Shown: positions 17,133 to 26,250, counted from the stretch's first letter. The stretch: 64,000 nucleotides of DNA from Chloracidobacterium sp. (GCA_016716305.1 JADJWP010000002.1:2912501-2976500), one strand, 5' to 3'. The notes: a model not told the origin generated them from the letters alone. Numbers and translations are program-made.

Positions 17133-17771
17133 TTGCAAGGTAAATTCATCACTTTCGAGGGAATTGACGGAAGCGGCAAGTCCACTCAGCTTCGTATGCT
17201 CACGGGTGACCTGCGCGCCCGAGGACTCGACGTGATCACCACGATGGAACCGGGCGGGACCCCGCTTGGGCGACGTCTGCGCGAAGCGTTTCTTGAGACC
17301 GAAGAAAATGTCGCTCCGATCGCCGAGTTGCTGCTTTTTGCGGCTGACCGCGCCCAGCACGTCGAATTATTGGTAAAGCCGGCATTGGAACAGGGCCGGA
17401 TAGTTATATCCGATCGATACGCTGATGCTACGTTCGCATATCAGGGAGCGGGCCGCGGCTTTGATGAGAAAACGGTCAGCAGCGTGATAAAGCTTGCGAC
17501 GGGCGGATTAAAACCTGACCTTACTCTTTTCTTTGATATAGCGGTCGAAAGGGCGATCCAGCGGACAAATTCGCGGGACGGCAACGGCGGTCCACGCAAT
17601 CGCATGGATCTCGAAACGGCCGAATTCTATACTGAGGTCCGCAAAGCTTACCTGCGGATCGCCGAGAAGGAACCAAAACGCTTTAAGGTGATCGATGCCA
17701 ACGGCTCGCTTGAAGAGACGCATCGGAAAGTGAACGAGATCATCGGGACATTTCTGGACGCGAAGAACTGA
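17133..17771 (+). CDS. tmk: Thymidylate kinase
   Basis: The enzyme phosphorylates dTMP to dTDP. The P-loop FEGIDGSGKSTQ lies near the N-terminus, followed by the EPGGTPLGRRLRE motif and SDRYADATFAYQGAGRG. The lid region carries TNSRDGNGGPRNRMD. TTG 17133 gives a product of 212 residues with the standard start LQGKFITFEGIDGSG, while the frame open further upstream overlaps hfq. AAGG at 17127-17130 lies only 2 bases from the TTG, so translation may depend on reading through hfq. Confidence 0.93.
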   Translation: MQGKFITFEGIDGSGKSTQLRMLTGDLRARGLDVITTMEPGGTPLGRRLREAFLETEENVAPIAELLLFAADRAQHVELLVKPALEQGRIVISDRYADATFAYQGAGRGFDEKTVSSVIKLATGGLKPDLTLFFDIAVERAIQRTNSRDGNGGPRNRMDLETAEFYTEVRKAYLRIAEKEPKRFKVIDANGSLEETHRKVNEIIGTFLDAKN

Positions 17772-17789
17772 TATTCCCGACAGCCGCTG

Positions 17790-18239
17790 TCAGTACTTCC
17801 TGACAAGGATCACACCTGCCGTGATCAACAAAATTCCCCCAAATCGAGCAAAGGTCACCTCGCGGACCGGCACGCCCAACAGCCCAAAGTGATCCATTAC
17901 AACGCTCATCAGCATCTGGCCCGCGATGATAAGGCTGACGGTCATTGCGACGCCGAGCTTTGGTAAGAGGATTATCGAAACGGCCACAAAGAACGCTCCG
18001 AGCAAACCGCCGACCCAGGCGACCGGCGGTGCGTTTCGCGCCTCCGCCGCGTTCGCCAGCGGGACACCAGCGATGATGATATAGGTGAGCAGAGCAAGCG
18101 TCCCGACGCAAAAAGACAAAAGCGCCGAAAGGAGCGGACTGCCGACCGAATCAGCCAGCTTTGAATTCACACCTACCTGAAGCGGCAAAACTGCACCGAC
18201 AAGCAAGGCGATCGCGATAAGAATATATTGATTCGACAA
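17790..18239 (-). CDS. DMT-superfamily YdcZ/DUF606-type membrane protein
   Basis: The 149-residue protein has five hydrophobic segments and the DUF606 phrases LPLQVGVNSKLADSVGSPLLSALLSF and PPVAWVGGLLGAFFVAVSIILLPKLG. Such half-size members of the drug/metabolite transporter superfamily act as dimers; the substrate is unknown. It lies 6 bases downstream of the guanine deaminase gene on the same strand, so a purine-related substrate is a possibility, by context only. Confidence 0.85.
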   Translation of the reverse strand: MSNQYILIAIALLVGAVLPLQVGVNSKLADSVGSPLLSALLSFCVGTLALLTYIIIAGVPLANAAEARNAPPVAWVGGLLGAFFVAVSIILLPKLGVAMTVSLIIAGQMLMSVVMDHFGLLGVPVREVTFARFGGILLITAGVILVRKY

Positions 18240-18245
18240 TTTTGA

Positions 18246-18722
18246 TCAGTACTCCACTTTGTCGGGTTTAGCGATCCATTCGTCAAATACCGCAACGCCC
18301 GCTTCGCGAAGCCTTTGCTCTATCGGTACCCGGCGGACATCGGGGTTCGCGGCAAGTTCGTCATAGATATAAGCATCGTCAAAACCGGCACGGGCGGCAT
18401 CGTGACGGTCGCATGCGATATAGATCCGGTCGGCACGCGACCAGTAGATCGCGGCAAGGCACATCGGGCAGGGCTCGCACGAGGCATAGACGATACAGCC
18501 TTCGAGCTGAAAGTCGTTCAGCGACCTGCAGGCCTCGCGGATAGCTACGATCTCGGCGTGGGCCGTCGGGTCGTTTGATGACGTGACGCGGTTGTTTCCT
18601 TCGCCGATTATCTCGCCGTTCCTGACGATCACCGAGCCGAACGGGCCGCCCTGATCGGCCTCCATTCCGCGGCGGGCAAGCTCGATCGCCCGCTTCATGA
18701 ACCTCTCTTCGAACGCTGTCAT
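18246..18722 (-). CDS. guaD: Guanine deaminase, short cytidine-deaminase-fold type
   Basis: The product probably deaminates guanine to xanthine and ammonia in purine salvage. The 158-residue length matches Bacillus GuaD. Zinc ligands are in TAHAEIVA and CEPCPMCLAAIYW. The typical GuaD phrases GGPFGSVIV, SNDPTAHAE and AGFDDAYIYDE are present, and the protein ends KVEY, like the family's C-terminus that closes the neighbouring active site. The gene ends 6 bases before the YdcZ-type gene and abuts the stop of the glutaminyl cyclase gene, so all belong to one minus-strand operon. Confidence 0.88.
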   Translation of the reverse strand: MTAFEERFMKRAIELARRGMEADQGGPFGSVIVRNGEIIGEGNNRVTSSNDPTAHAEIVAIREACRSLNDFQLEGCIVYASCEPCPMCLAAIYWSRADRIYIACDRHDAARAGFDDAYIYDELAANPDVRRVPIEQRLREAGVAVFDEWIAKPDKVEY

Positions 18723-19568
18723 TTATTGTTTCGGCTTGATCTTGATCTCGAAGAGCCTTCGCCACATCTTCCCGGTCACGAACAGGCGATCTCCGGCCTC
18801 GTCATAGGCGATCCCGTTAAGGACGTCGGCACGCCTATTCTCTTTGGTCTCGCTCTCGACGATGTCTCGGAGGTCAATCCTGCCAAGCAACTTACCGTTC
18901 GCCGGATCGATACGCATTATCTCGTCGCTCTGCCAGACGTTGGCCCATATCTCGCCTTTCACCCATTCGAGTTCGTTCAACTGCATCAGCGGCCGTCCGC
19001 GTTCGTCGTTGACGACGATCGTGCGTTTGGTCTTGAACGTCTCAGGGTCGATGACGCGGATCACATGGGTTCCGTCGGACATATAAAGGTCGGTGCCGTC
19101 TTCGGTCAGCCCCCAGCCTTCACCAGAATATCGAAATTCCTGAATGGGTTTGAAGCCTTTGATGTCGTAAACGAATGCCGTTCCTTCGCGCCAGGTCAGC
19201 TGATAGATCTTTCCGTTGAGCAATGCGATGCCCTCACCGAAATACTGCGGTGCGAGACTATGGCGTTCGAGGACCTTGCCGGTGGTGATCTCGACCTTGC
19301 GAAGCGAAGAAAAGAAATCGTCCTTTTTACTCTCGGTCTGTTGTCCGCCGGTGCCTTCATAAAGGAACCCCTCATGAAAGATCAGGCCTTGCGTGAATGC
19401 CGCTGGGTCATGCGGGTATGTGTTCACAATATCGTATGTAAAAGCCGGAACGACGGCGGCGGTCTTTACGGCGGCGTTGCTGACATTGCGGTTCGGTTCC
19501 GGCGTATTGCTTGTTGTACCGCAGCCGAATGCAAGCAATGCAGTGATCATAAGCATAAATGATCGCAT
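18723..19568 (-). CDS. Glutaminyl-peptide cyclotransferase, lipoprotein
   Basis: The product converts N-terminal glutamine to pyroglutamate and probably acts outside the inner membrane. The 281-residue protein starts with a lipoprotein signal (MRSFMLMITALLAFGC). It shows the beta-propeller family motifs AFTQGLIFHEGFLYEGTGG, YFGEGIALLNGKIYQLTW, LNELEWVKGEIWANVW and DVLNGIAYD. ATG 19568 was chosen because GGGA lies about 10 nt upstream. A GTG at 19589 would overlap the preceding gene and spoil the signal peptide. It starts 4 bases after the stop of the DsbA-like gene, so the two are cotranscribed. Confidence 0.87.
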   Translation of the reverse strand: MRSFMLMITALLAFGCGTTSNTPEPNRNVSNAAVKTAAVVPAFTYDIVNTYPHDPAAFTQGLIFHEGFLYEGTGGQQTESKKDDFFSSLRKVEITTGKVLERHSLAPQYFGEGIALLNGKIYQLTWREGTAFVYDIKGFKPIQEFRYSGEGWGLTEDGTDLYMSDGTHVIRVIDPETFKTKRTIVVNDERGRPLMQLNELEWVKGEIWANVWQSDEIMRIDPANGKLLGRIDLRDIVESETKENRRADVLNGIAYDEAGDRLFVTGKMWRRLFEIKIKPKQ

Positions 19569-19572
19569 AATT

Positions 19573-20907
19573 CTATTTCCCAAGGGCACGCTCGATGGCG
19601 CGGCGAAAACTCGGAGCGGATAGGCGGTGGACCTTCACTCCGTTCATAAAAATGGTCGGCGTACCGGCGACGCCGTACGAATCGCCGTCGGACCTGTCCT
19701 TGCGGATCTCGGCGGAAGCGGCCGGATCGGCGATATGCGCGTCAAACTTCTTGAGATCAAGCCCCGTTCGTTCGGCAAAGCCGCGAAGCGACCGAGCATC
19801 GAGCGAATCCTGATCGCGATACAACAATTCGATATAATCCCAGAATTTTCCCTGCGCGTTCGCGGCATTTGCTGCCAGCGCCGCACCGAATGCATTTTCA
19901 TGGATAGATTCGAGCGGATAATCGCGGACGACGAGCCGTATTTTTCCGGGGTATTCGCCGATCACACGCTTGAGGGCCGGGTGCGCAGCGGCGCAAGCCG
20001 GACACTGAAAATCGCTGAACATCACTATCGTCACCGGTGCATCGGCCGGGCCAAACGACGGATCGTCATCGGCCGAGACGTTCACGACCAACGGAGGAGG
20101 CTCGGCAAGCAGGACCTTTGCGTTGTACTTTGCAAAGAGCTTTTTCTCGAGCCCATATTCGAGATCGATCCGTTCTTCGTCCGAAAATTCGCGCATCCGA
20201 TCCGTCACCTCGGCGGCGATCACGCCGCTCGCATCGGTCTTCCGCTCCTTTGCCTCGATCTCAAGCAATGCCGAAAGCAGAGCGAGCTCGATCTCAGTTC
20301 GGGCATCTTCGTAAATATGCGCCTTTGCATCACTCAGTTCAAATCGCTTTTCCTTTTCGAACTCGCCCGCCGTGATCGCCCTGGCGCCAATTTTAGCGAC
20401 AATGTCAGCCGGTTTGAGATCGGGCGAGTTTACGTCCTTGCCCATCGAAAGCAAATACTTTTGCTGAAGCGACCCGACCTTATCCTGCAAGGCCTTTTGC
20501 TCAGGTTCATTTCGAAGGAACGCGACGATCCGACCGCGTACCTCGGCGAGCGGACGGTCACCTAAAGCCGACCGATTAGCATCATAAACAGACCGAATGG
20601 CCTCGGCCGAAGGCTCGGGCACGGAAGCCTTGACCTCGGATTCGAGCGCTTCGACCGTCAGCTTGCGTGAGGCCGCCTCTGTTTCGAAAAGCAGATCGGC
20701 GAGATATGACGACAATGCCCGCGAACGCGAGGCTGCGATCGCCGACGCGATACCATCGTATGAGCGCTTCGCTTCGGCCGAAAGGCTTGCGGGCGTGATA
20801 GTAACGCCGGTGGCCGTTGCCAGGACGTCGTTGGTCTTTTGGGCGGCCGTCTGCGAAACGCAGAAAATTGCGGACGCCAGGGCTATAAGAATAAAACTTC
20901 GCTGCAT
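19573..20907 (-). CDS. Exported DsbA-like thiol-disulfide protein with a long N-terminal helical region
   Basis: From ATG 20907 the product has 444 residues with a signal peptide (MQRSFILIALASAIFCV, ending TAAQ). The first 270 residues are helical and resemble the N- and prolyl-isomerase-adjacent regions of SurA/PpiD-type chaperones (ITAGEFEKEKRFELSDAKAHIYEDARTEIE). The last 170 residues are a DsbA domain with FSDFQCPACAAAHP, a CPAC active site, and the cis-Pro loop GVAGTPTIFMNG. It probably oxidises or isomerises disulfides in exported proteins. The alternative start 33 bases upstream adds a hydrophilic stretch before the signal peptide and was not used. Confidence 0.83.
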   Translation of the reverse strand: MQRSFILIALASAIFCVSQTAAQKTNDVLATATGVTITPASLSAEAKRSYDGIASAIAASRSRALSSYLADLLFETEAASRKLTVEALESEVKASVPEPSAEAIRSVYDANRSALGDRPLAEVRGRIVAFLRNEPEQKALQDKVGSLQQKYLLSMGKDVNSPDLKPADIVAKIGARAITAGEFEKEKRFELSDAKAHIYEDARTEIELALLSALLEIEAKERKTDASGVIAAEVTDRMREFSDEERIDLEYGLEKKLFAKYNAKVLLAEPPPLVVNVSADDDPSFGPADAPVTIVMFSDFQCPACAAAHPALKRVIGEYPGKIRLVVRDYPLESIHENAFGAALAANAANAQGKFWDYIELLYRDQDSLDARSLRGFAERTGLDLKKFDAHIADPAASAEIRKDRSDGDSYGVAGTPTIFMNGVKVHRLSAPSFRRAIERALGK

Positions 20908-20916
20908 CGATATTGG

Positions 20917-20932
20917 CAGATAGATATTAGCA
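20917..20932 (-). promoter_or_regulatory. Extended -10 promoter of the DsbA-like gene
   Basis: Read on the minus strand, TGCTAATAT places TAATAT at 20929-20924 with TG plus one base before it. The predicted start near 20917 leaves a leader of about 10 nt to ATG 20907. No -35 is evident. Confidence 0.4.
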
Positions 20933-21011
20933 AATTTCAAAGTAAGGTGTAGATCGTCAATGGCTTTGATGTTCGCCGGTCTGCTAAAATTGCCTGTCGA
21001 GGTGAATATAA

Positions 21012-21371
21012 ATGGAAGACCTACGGTTTACCGGCAGCGTCGATCACATCGCCGTCAAATGCGACGATCTGGAACATGACGTCGAGGAGTATAAACGGCT
21101 CGGCTTCACGGTCGAAACTATCTATGAAGACTGGGCGATGGTACGCGACGCGCGTGGATTCGGCGTGGCTCTGCTGCCGCCGGGTTCCAAACACCCGCCG
21201 CACATCGGGATGCGCGTCGACACGATGGCCGAACTCGAAGCGGCTGCTGCGAAAGAAGGCAGGCCGATAAAGCTACATCGCGACGGCACTTCGTCGTTCT
21301 ACACGAAAGGCGTCGGCGGCCAGATCGTCGAATTGATATATTATCCCGAAGATATTGGTGCGTCGGCCTGA
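21012..21371 (+). CDS. VOC-family (glyoxalase-like) protein
   Basis: The 119-residue product has the beta-alpha-beta-beta-beta pattern of the vicinal oxygen chelate fold: VDHIAVKCDDLEHDVEEYKRLGFTVE, then WAMVRDARGFGVALLPPG, HIGMRVDTMAELE and GQIVELIYYP. Possible metal ligands are H14, H63 and E113. Substrates in this family range from methylglyoxal adducts to antibiotics, so no reaction is assigned. GAGG lies about 10 nt upstream, and TGCTAAAAT (20982-20990) is a possible extended -10. The 3' end overlaps the convergent P450 gene by 31 bases. Confidence 0.8.
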   Translation: MEDLRFTGSVDHIAVKCDDLEHDVEEYKRLGFTVETIYEDWAMVRDARGFGVALLPPGSKHPPHIGMRVDTMAELEAAAAKEGRPIKLHRDGTSSFYTKGVGGQIVELIYYPEDIGASA

Positions 21372-22729
21372 TCGCGCCGCTCGATCGTCATTCTCATGCC
21401 GTATCGCGGCCGCAGCGTGATCATCGGCCTGACGTCGATCTGTTGGTTCGGATCGAGAATGAATCTCCAATTGCGGGCGATCGAGGCAATAAGCAAAATA
21501 CCTTCGGCCCATGCGAAACCCTCACCGATGCATCGTCGCGAACCGCCGCCGAACGGGAAGTAGATATTTCGCTGTCCGGCCTCTTTGACGCTCTGCGATT
21601 CCCATCGTTCGGGCTTGAACCGGTCAGCCTCTTCCCAAAACCTCTTGTCCCGGTGCATCACCCATTGGCTCGCCATGACCATCGAACCTACCGGGACCTT
21701 GTAACCGCCGATCTCATGTTCGGCGATCGCGAGCCTGCCTAAGGTCCACGCCGGCGGATAGAGCCGCATCGATTCTGCCAACACCGCCTCGGTGACTTTC
21801 AGATCCGGAAGGTCGCCGATCGAAGGCGGGCGGCCATCCAGCACCGAGTCCAATTCGGCGTGTAACCGAGATGCGGCATCCGGATGCTGCGACAAAAGAT
21901 ACCAGGTCCAGGTCAACGCATTCGCCGTCGTCTCGTGTCCGGCGAGGAATAGCGTCAGCACCTCGTCGCGAACCTGTTTGTCGGTCATCGCCGTCCCGTC
22001 GGCTTCGTCCTGCGCGGAAAGGAGCATCGAGAGCAGATCGCCTTTGTCGATGCCTGAACGGCGACGTTCGTCGATGATCGAGTACATTATCCGGTCAAGC
22101 GCATCGCGGGCGTTCCTAAAGCGCCGCGAGTGAGGCAGCGGGAGCCTCTCGAGCCACTCTGAGAAAGGCAGCATCAAAAAATTGAACAATTCGACCAGAG
22201 CGGTAAGCGCTTCGCCGATCTCGTCCGCGTCGTCATCCACGTTCGAGCTGAACAGCGTCCGGGCGACGATCTGAAGCGTCAGGTGCATCATCTCGCGATC
22301 GATGTCGCGAACCTCGCCGCTCGTCCAGCCGGCGGTCATCCGCTCGGCATATTCGACCATCGAACGCGAATAATCGGCGATGCGTGCGCGGTGAAATGCG
22401 GGCTGTATCATTCGCCGCTGGCGCAGGTGAAACTCGCTCTCGCTCGTCAGCAATCCGTCGCCGAGCAGCACCTTTGCCCTTTGAAGCGCACGCCCCTTTA
22501 TGAATTTGTCGGCGTTGACCACGAGCAGGTCGCGGATCAACTCGGGATGGTTCACAAGATAGACCGGCTGACCGCCCATTCTGAAAAACGAGACATCGCC
22601 GAGCGCTGCCTGCCGGGTCAGGAAACCCGTACGGTCGCGCCAAAATTGCCGGATATGACCGCCGATCAGGCCCGAAGGCAGCGAAGGCGGATGCGAGGCG
22701 TCGGCGAACATGTTTTTCTTGACCTGCAT
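21341..22729 (-). CDS. Cytochrome P450
   Basis: The 462-residue monooxygenase has the I-helix oxygen-binding motif AGHETT, the K-helix ExxR in ESMRLYPPAW, and the heme-thiolate loop FPFGGGSRRCIGEGFAWAE. The style resembles soluble bacterial P450s that act on fatty acids or terpenoids. No ferredoxin or reductase gene lies beside it in this window, so the redox partner is elsewhere. The last 31 bases overlap the VOC gene on the other strand. Confidence 0.93.
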   Translation of the reverse strand: MQVKKNMFADASHPPSLPSGLIGGHIRQFWRDRTGFLTRQAALGDVSFFRMGGQPVYLVNHPELIRDLLVVNADKFIKGRALQRAKVLLGDGLLTSESEFHLRQRRMIQPAFHRARIADYSRSMVEYAERMTAGWTSGEVRDIDREMMHLTLQIVARTLFSSNVDDDADEIGEALTALVELFNFLMLPFSEWLERLPLPHSRRFRNARDALDRIMYSIIDERRRSGIDKGDLLSMLLSAQDEADGTAMTDKQVRDEVLTLFLAGHETTANALTWTWYLLSQHPDAASRLHAELDSVLDGRPPSIGDLPDLKVTEAVLAESMRLYPPAWTLGRLAIAEHEIGGYKVPVGSMVMASQWVMHRDKRFWEEADRFKPERWESQSVKEAGQRNIYFPFGGGSRRCIGEGFAWAEGILLIASIARNWRFILDPNQQIDVRPMITLRPRYGMRMTIERRDQADAPISSG

Positions 22730-22753
22730 TTAGAATTCTTACCGAAAAGCTGT

Positions 22754-22767
22754 TATTTTTAAGCTTA
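22754..22767 (+). promoter_or_regulatory. Extended -10 (TGTTATTTT), likely leaderless start of the aminotransferase
   Basis: TATTTT at 22754-22759, with TG plus one base before it, ends 7 nt before ATG 22767. No Shine-Dalgarno sequence is present. The element lies just outside the start of the divergent P450 gene. Confidence 0.45.
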
Positions 22768-23927
22768 TGTCAGAACCCGGAGTAAAAAAAGTCAAGCCGG
22801 ATATCCGCGCGATAACCCGACTCGTTCCGCCAAGCGGCAATTTGGTGCAAGGCCAATCGGAATTACCCATCCATCCGCAATTAGCGGCCGAAGCGGCGGC
22901 GGTGATCGCAGCCAGCCAGAATCATTATGGCGGCAGCGAAGGCGACGCCAACCTGCGAAAAGCGGTCGCAGAAAAGATCGCACGTTATAACGCGATCGAC
23001 GTCGATGCGGACGCGAGGCCTTTCGAATTGATGATAACGAACGGCGGGACCGGAGCGCTGATCGGGATCGCTCAGGCCTATCTTCGCGGAAGGTCGGCGC
23101 TGGTCTTCGAGCCATACTACCCCTATCACCGACGGATCCTGGAAGAATTCGGCGCGAAGAACGAGACCTTCGAACTTGATGCGAACCTCGGTTTTGAACG
23201 CGACGCCCTGCTTGCCCGCTGTAAGGAACTGGTTGGGCGGAACGAGTTTCCCCTCAAGGCGATAATAGTGTGTTCGCCTGCGAACCCGAGCGGCAAAGTA
23301 ATGTCGCAAGCGGAGCTTGAGGCGATCGCCGATGTAGCAAAGGAGCTTGACCTTCTCGTCATCTCGGACGAGGTTTATGAGCATTATGTGGTGGGCGAGA
23401 ATCCGCACACTCCGATCGCATCGCTGCCGGACATGCGCGAACGCACCATCACCGTAAACTCGTTTTCAAAGTCGTGGAACATCTCGGGCTGGCGTCTTGG
23501 TTACGCATTCGGGAAGGGCGAATTGATCGCACCGATCAATAACGCCGCGAACGTCATTTATGTCTGTCCGGCCACACCGCTTCAGGCGGCCCTCAGCAAA
23601 GTGCTCATGGCGGACGGCGAGTATTACACCGGTCTTCGTGACAAATTCGACGCGAAACGCCGTGCGTTCTCAGAGGGTTTGACCGAGCTTGGTTTCGATA
23701 TCTACAACTCAGGCTCGGCATTCTATATTTGGGCGCGGATCCCGCAGCAATACAACGACGCTATCGCCTTTAACGAAATGCTCATGCGTGACGCGGGCGT
23801 CGGGATGACGCCGGGTTCGGCCTTTGCCGACACGGATACGTGGGACGCTCATGTGCGGATCTGCATCGCACGCGAAGATACGATACTCGAGGGAGCGATG
23901 GAGAAATTGAGAATCGCGCTCAAATAA
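22767..23927 (+). CDS. PLP-dependent class I/II aminotransferase
   Basis: The 386-residue protein is a fold-type I aminotransferase of the AspC family. It has NHYGGSEGDANLRKAVAEKI near the N-terminus, NGGTGALIG, the cofactor region ANPSGKVMSQ and DEVYEHYV, and the Schiff-base lysine in SFSKSWNISGWRLGYAFG. A conserved Arg near the end (HVRICIARE) would bind the substrate carboxylate. The amino-acid substrate cannot be deduced. It is followed 13 bases later by the S46 peptidase gene, which has its own ribosome binding site. Confidence 0.9.
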   Translation: MSEPGVKKVKPDIRAITRLVPPSGNLVQGQSELPIHPQLAAEAAAVIAASQNHYGGSEGDANLRKAVAEKIARYNAIDVDADARPFELMITNGGTGALIGIAQAYLRGRSALVFEPYYPYHRRILEEFGAKNETFELDANLGFERDALLARCKELVGRNEFPLKAIIVCSPANPSGKVMSQAELEAIADVAKELDLLVISDEVYEHYVVGENPHTPIASLPDMRERTITVNSFSKSWNISGWRLGYAFGKGELIAPINNAANVIYVCPATPLQAALSKVLMADGEYYTGLRDKFDAKRRAFSEGLTELGFDIYNSGSAFYIWARIPQQYNDAIAFNEMLMRDAGVGMTPGSAFADTDTWDAHVRICIAREDTILEGAMEKLRIALK

Positions 23928-23940
23928 GAAGGTGATAATT

Positions 23941-26010
23941 ATGAAACGAATTCTCGGCCTATTCCTGATTTTGGGTCTGTTGATCAGTGTCCCGTTAAAC
24001 CGCGCTGATGACGGGATGTGGACGTTCGACAATCCGCCGCTCAAACAATGGAAAGAGAAGTACGGTTTCGAACCCTCAAAAGACTGGCTCGACAAGGTGC
24101 GGCTCGCGTCGCCGAAATTCCCGGGTGCGTCAGGTGCTTTTGTCTCTCCGAACGGTTTGATCGCTACTAACCATCACGTCGCGTCATCGATCATCGCAAA
24201 GCTCTCGACCAAAGAGCGCGACCTGATGAAGACTGGTTTCTATGCCCGGACGCAGGCTGAGGAATTGAAGGCGCAGGACACCGAGATCGTTGTGCTGATG
24301 TCGTATGAGAACGTAACCGACCGCGTTCATGGCGCAGCAAAGTCGGCGGCCACCGATGCCGAAGCAGGAACGAAACGCTCGGCAGAGATAGCCAACATCG
24401 AAAAGGAATGCGGCACGTCGACCGGGCTCAACTGCATAGTCATCTCGCTTTACAGCGGCGGTGAATACTGGCTCTACCGCAACAAGCGATATACGGACAT
24501 CCGGCTCGTGATGGCTCCCGAGGAGCAGGCGGCATACTTCGGCGGCGATTACGACAATTTCACCTATCCGCGCCACGACCTCGATTTCACGTTCCTGCGT
24601 GCTTACGAGAACGGACAGCCCGCAAAGACGCCGAATTTCCTGAAATGGTCGCCGACCGGCCCGAAGGACGGCGAGTTCATCGTCGTTTCCGGATATCCGG
24701 GATCGACCGCTCGCTTGCTGACCGTCGCGCAGCTCGCTTATCAGCGCGATGTGGGCAATCCGCTTCAAAAGAAGGTCTGGGAACTTCGCAGAAATGCATT
24801 GGTAAAATACTCAAAGCTCGGCGCCGAACAGATGCGTCAGGCATCGCCCGGAATGCGTTCGTTCGCGAATTCGCTAAAGCGTCTGGACGGCCAGCAGGAA
24901 GGCCTGCTGAATCCCCGCAATTTTGCCCGCAAAGAGGCGGAAGAAAAGGAACTTCGCGACAAGCTTGCAGAAAACCCCGAGCTCAACAAGCTTTATGCAC
25001 CTGCCTGGGAGAATATCGCCAATGCCTATAAGGAGCTTCCGGCAATGGCAAACCGGCTGGCATTCTCGAATCTCGCGGCTTCGCGGCTGGCGACCATCGC
25101 TTCGCAGCTTGTCACCTATCACGCCGAGATCGTAAAGCCGAACGCTCAGCGTTACGCAGAATATCGCGATTCGCGTCTCGATGCGTTTCGTACCGGATTG
25201 CTTTCGCCGGCTCCGGTTTATGTCGAAATGGAAGAAGCGGCCCTTACGGCCTGGCTCGAGGACGCACTAAAGGTTTTGGGGCCGGACGATCCGTTCATCC
25301 GGGCAGCCATTGGCGACGCCGAACCGAGCGAGGTCGTCCGGCGGGCGGTCCGTGAGACCAAACTGACCGATCCGGCATCGCGAAAGGCACTGCTTGAAGG
25401 CCCGGCATCTGCGATCGAAGCATCGACCGATCCGATGGTGATGCTTGCCCGGAGAGTAGATCCGGTCGTCAGGGAATTACGGTCATGGAATGAAAAGAAC
25501 ATTAGCAGCGTCGAGACGGCGAACGGAACCAAGATCGCCCAAGCCCGGTTTGCGGCCTATGGCAAGACAAAACCGCCCGACGCCAATGGTCAGCTTCGTC
25601 TGCAGTTCGGCGTTGTAAAAGGATACGACGAAGATACGACGCTCGTGCCTTACAAGACCACATATTTCGGCCTTTACGACCGGGCATTGAGCTTCAACGA
25701 GATGCCACCCTACGATCTTCCGGCAAGTATCAGGAACGCACGTTCGAAAATAGACCTGGCTACGCCGCTGAATTTTGTCTACACAGCGGATACGATCGGC
25801 GGCAGTTCGGGATCACCGGTCATCAATCGCAACGGCGAACTCGTCGGGCTGAATTTCGACAGCAACCTGCAGAAGCTTTCGAACCGGTATTGGTATATCG
25901 ATGAGGCTGAAGGTTCGCGTGCGGTCGGCGTGCATTCGGCGGGCATCATTGAAGCATTGCGAAAGATCTATTCGGCAGAGCCGCTCGTCGCCGAACTGCT
26001 GGCAAAATAG
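23941..26010 (+). CDS. S46-family dipeptidyl-peptidase (DPP7/DPP11 type)
   Basis: The 689-residue exported serine peptidase removes N-terminal dipeptides. A signal peptide (MKRILGLFLILGLLISVPL) leads to GASGAFVSPNGLIATNHHV (about 62-80), with the catalytic His, and TIGGSSGSPVINRNGELVGLNFDSN near the C-terminus, with the catalytic Ser. In characterised relatives the residue in the place of the Ser in NFDSN is Gly in DPP7 (hydrophobic P1) and Arg in DPP11 (acidic P1). Ser here leaves the specificity open. ATG 23941 was chosen over GTG 23932 because AGAAGG lies at the right distance. Together with the M14, M36 and Opp systems it suggests peptide feeding. Confidence 0.9.
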   Translation: MKRILGLFLILGLLISVPLNRADDGMWTFDNPPLKQWKEKYGFEPSKDWLDKVRLASPKFPGASGAFVSPNGLIATNHHVASSIIAKLSTKERDLMKTGFYARTQAEELKAQDTEIVVLMSYENVTDRVHGAAKSAATDAEAGTKRSAEIANIEKECGTSTGLNCIVISLYSGGEYWLYRNKRYTDIRLVMAPEEQAAYFGGDYDNFTYPRHDLDFTFLRAYENGQPAKTPNFLKWSPTGPKDGEFIVVSGYPGSTARLLTVAQLAYQRDVGNPLQKKVWELRRNALVKYSKLGAEQMRQASPGMRSFANSLKRLDGQQEGLLNPRNFARKEAEEKELRDKLAENPELNKLYAPAWENIANAYKELPAMANRLAFSNLAASRLATIASQLVTYHAEIVKPNAQRYAEYRDSRLDAFRTGLLSPAPVYVEMEEAALTAWLEDALKVLGPDDPFIRAAIGDAEPSEVVRRAVRETKLTDPASRKALLEGPASAIEASTDPMVMLARRVDPVVRELRSWNEKNISSVETANGTKIAQARFAAYGKTKPPDANGQLRLQFGVVKGYDEDTTLVPYKTTYFGLYDRALSFNEMPPYDLPASIRNARSKIDLATPLNFVYTADTIGGSSGSPVINRNGELVGLNFDSNLQKLSNRYWYIDEAEGSRAVGVHSAGIIEALRKIYSAEPLVAELLAK

Positions 26011-26100
26011 AACGGATCTGATACCGCGGCGGCGCGAAGGAACGAGATCATTTACAGACGCTCAAAATTCCTCGAAGTACTGCTTGCCATCCGTCAGGAT

Positions 26101-26250
26101 ATGGCACGCGAAGCCGATTACGACGTAGACCTTTACTCCGAAATGGTTCGGACAGGGCGAAAGCCTGCGTCAAAGAAAAGCTATGCCCTGATAGAAGCGC
26201 CCGAGAACGGAAAAGGAAAGGGACGAGAGCGTCGGCGAACCCAAGACTAG
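26101..26250 (+). CDS. Small unrecognised protein, start uncertain
   Basis: An open frame runs from just after the S46 stop to TAG 26248-26250 with protein-like codon use. From ATG 26101 it encodes 49 residues: MAREADYDVDLYSEMVRTG, then a Lys/Arg-rich tail. The frame upstream (26041-26100) reads NEIIYRRSKFLEVLLAIRQD, an amphipathic helical sequence that also looks like protein. But it has no ATG, GTG or TTG start, only ATC 26047, ATT 26050 or CTG 26080. Either the start is non-canonical or a start codon was lost. No family is recognised with confidence. Confidence 0.45.
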   Translation: MAREADYDVDLYSEMVRTGRKPASKKSYALIEAPENGKGKGRERRRTQD

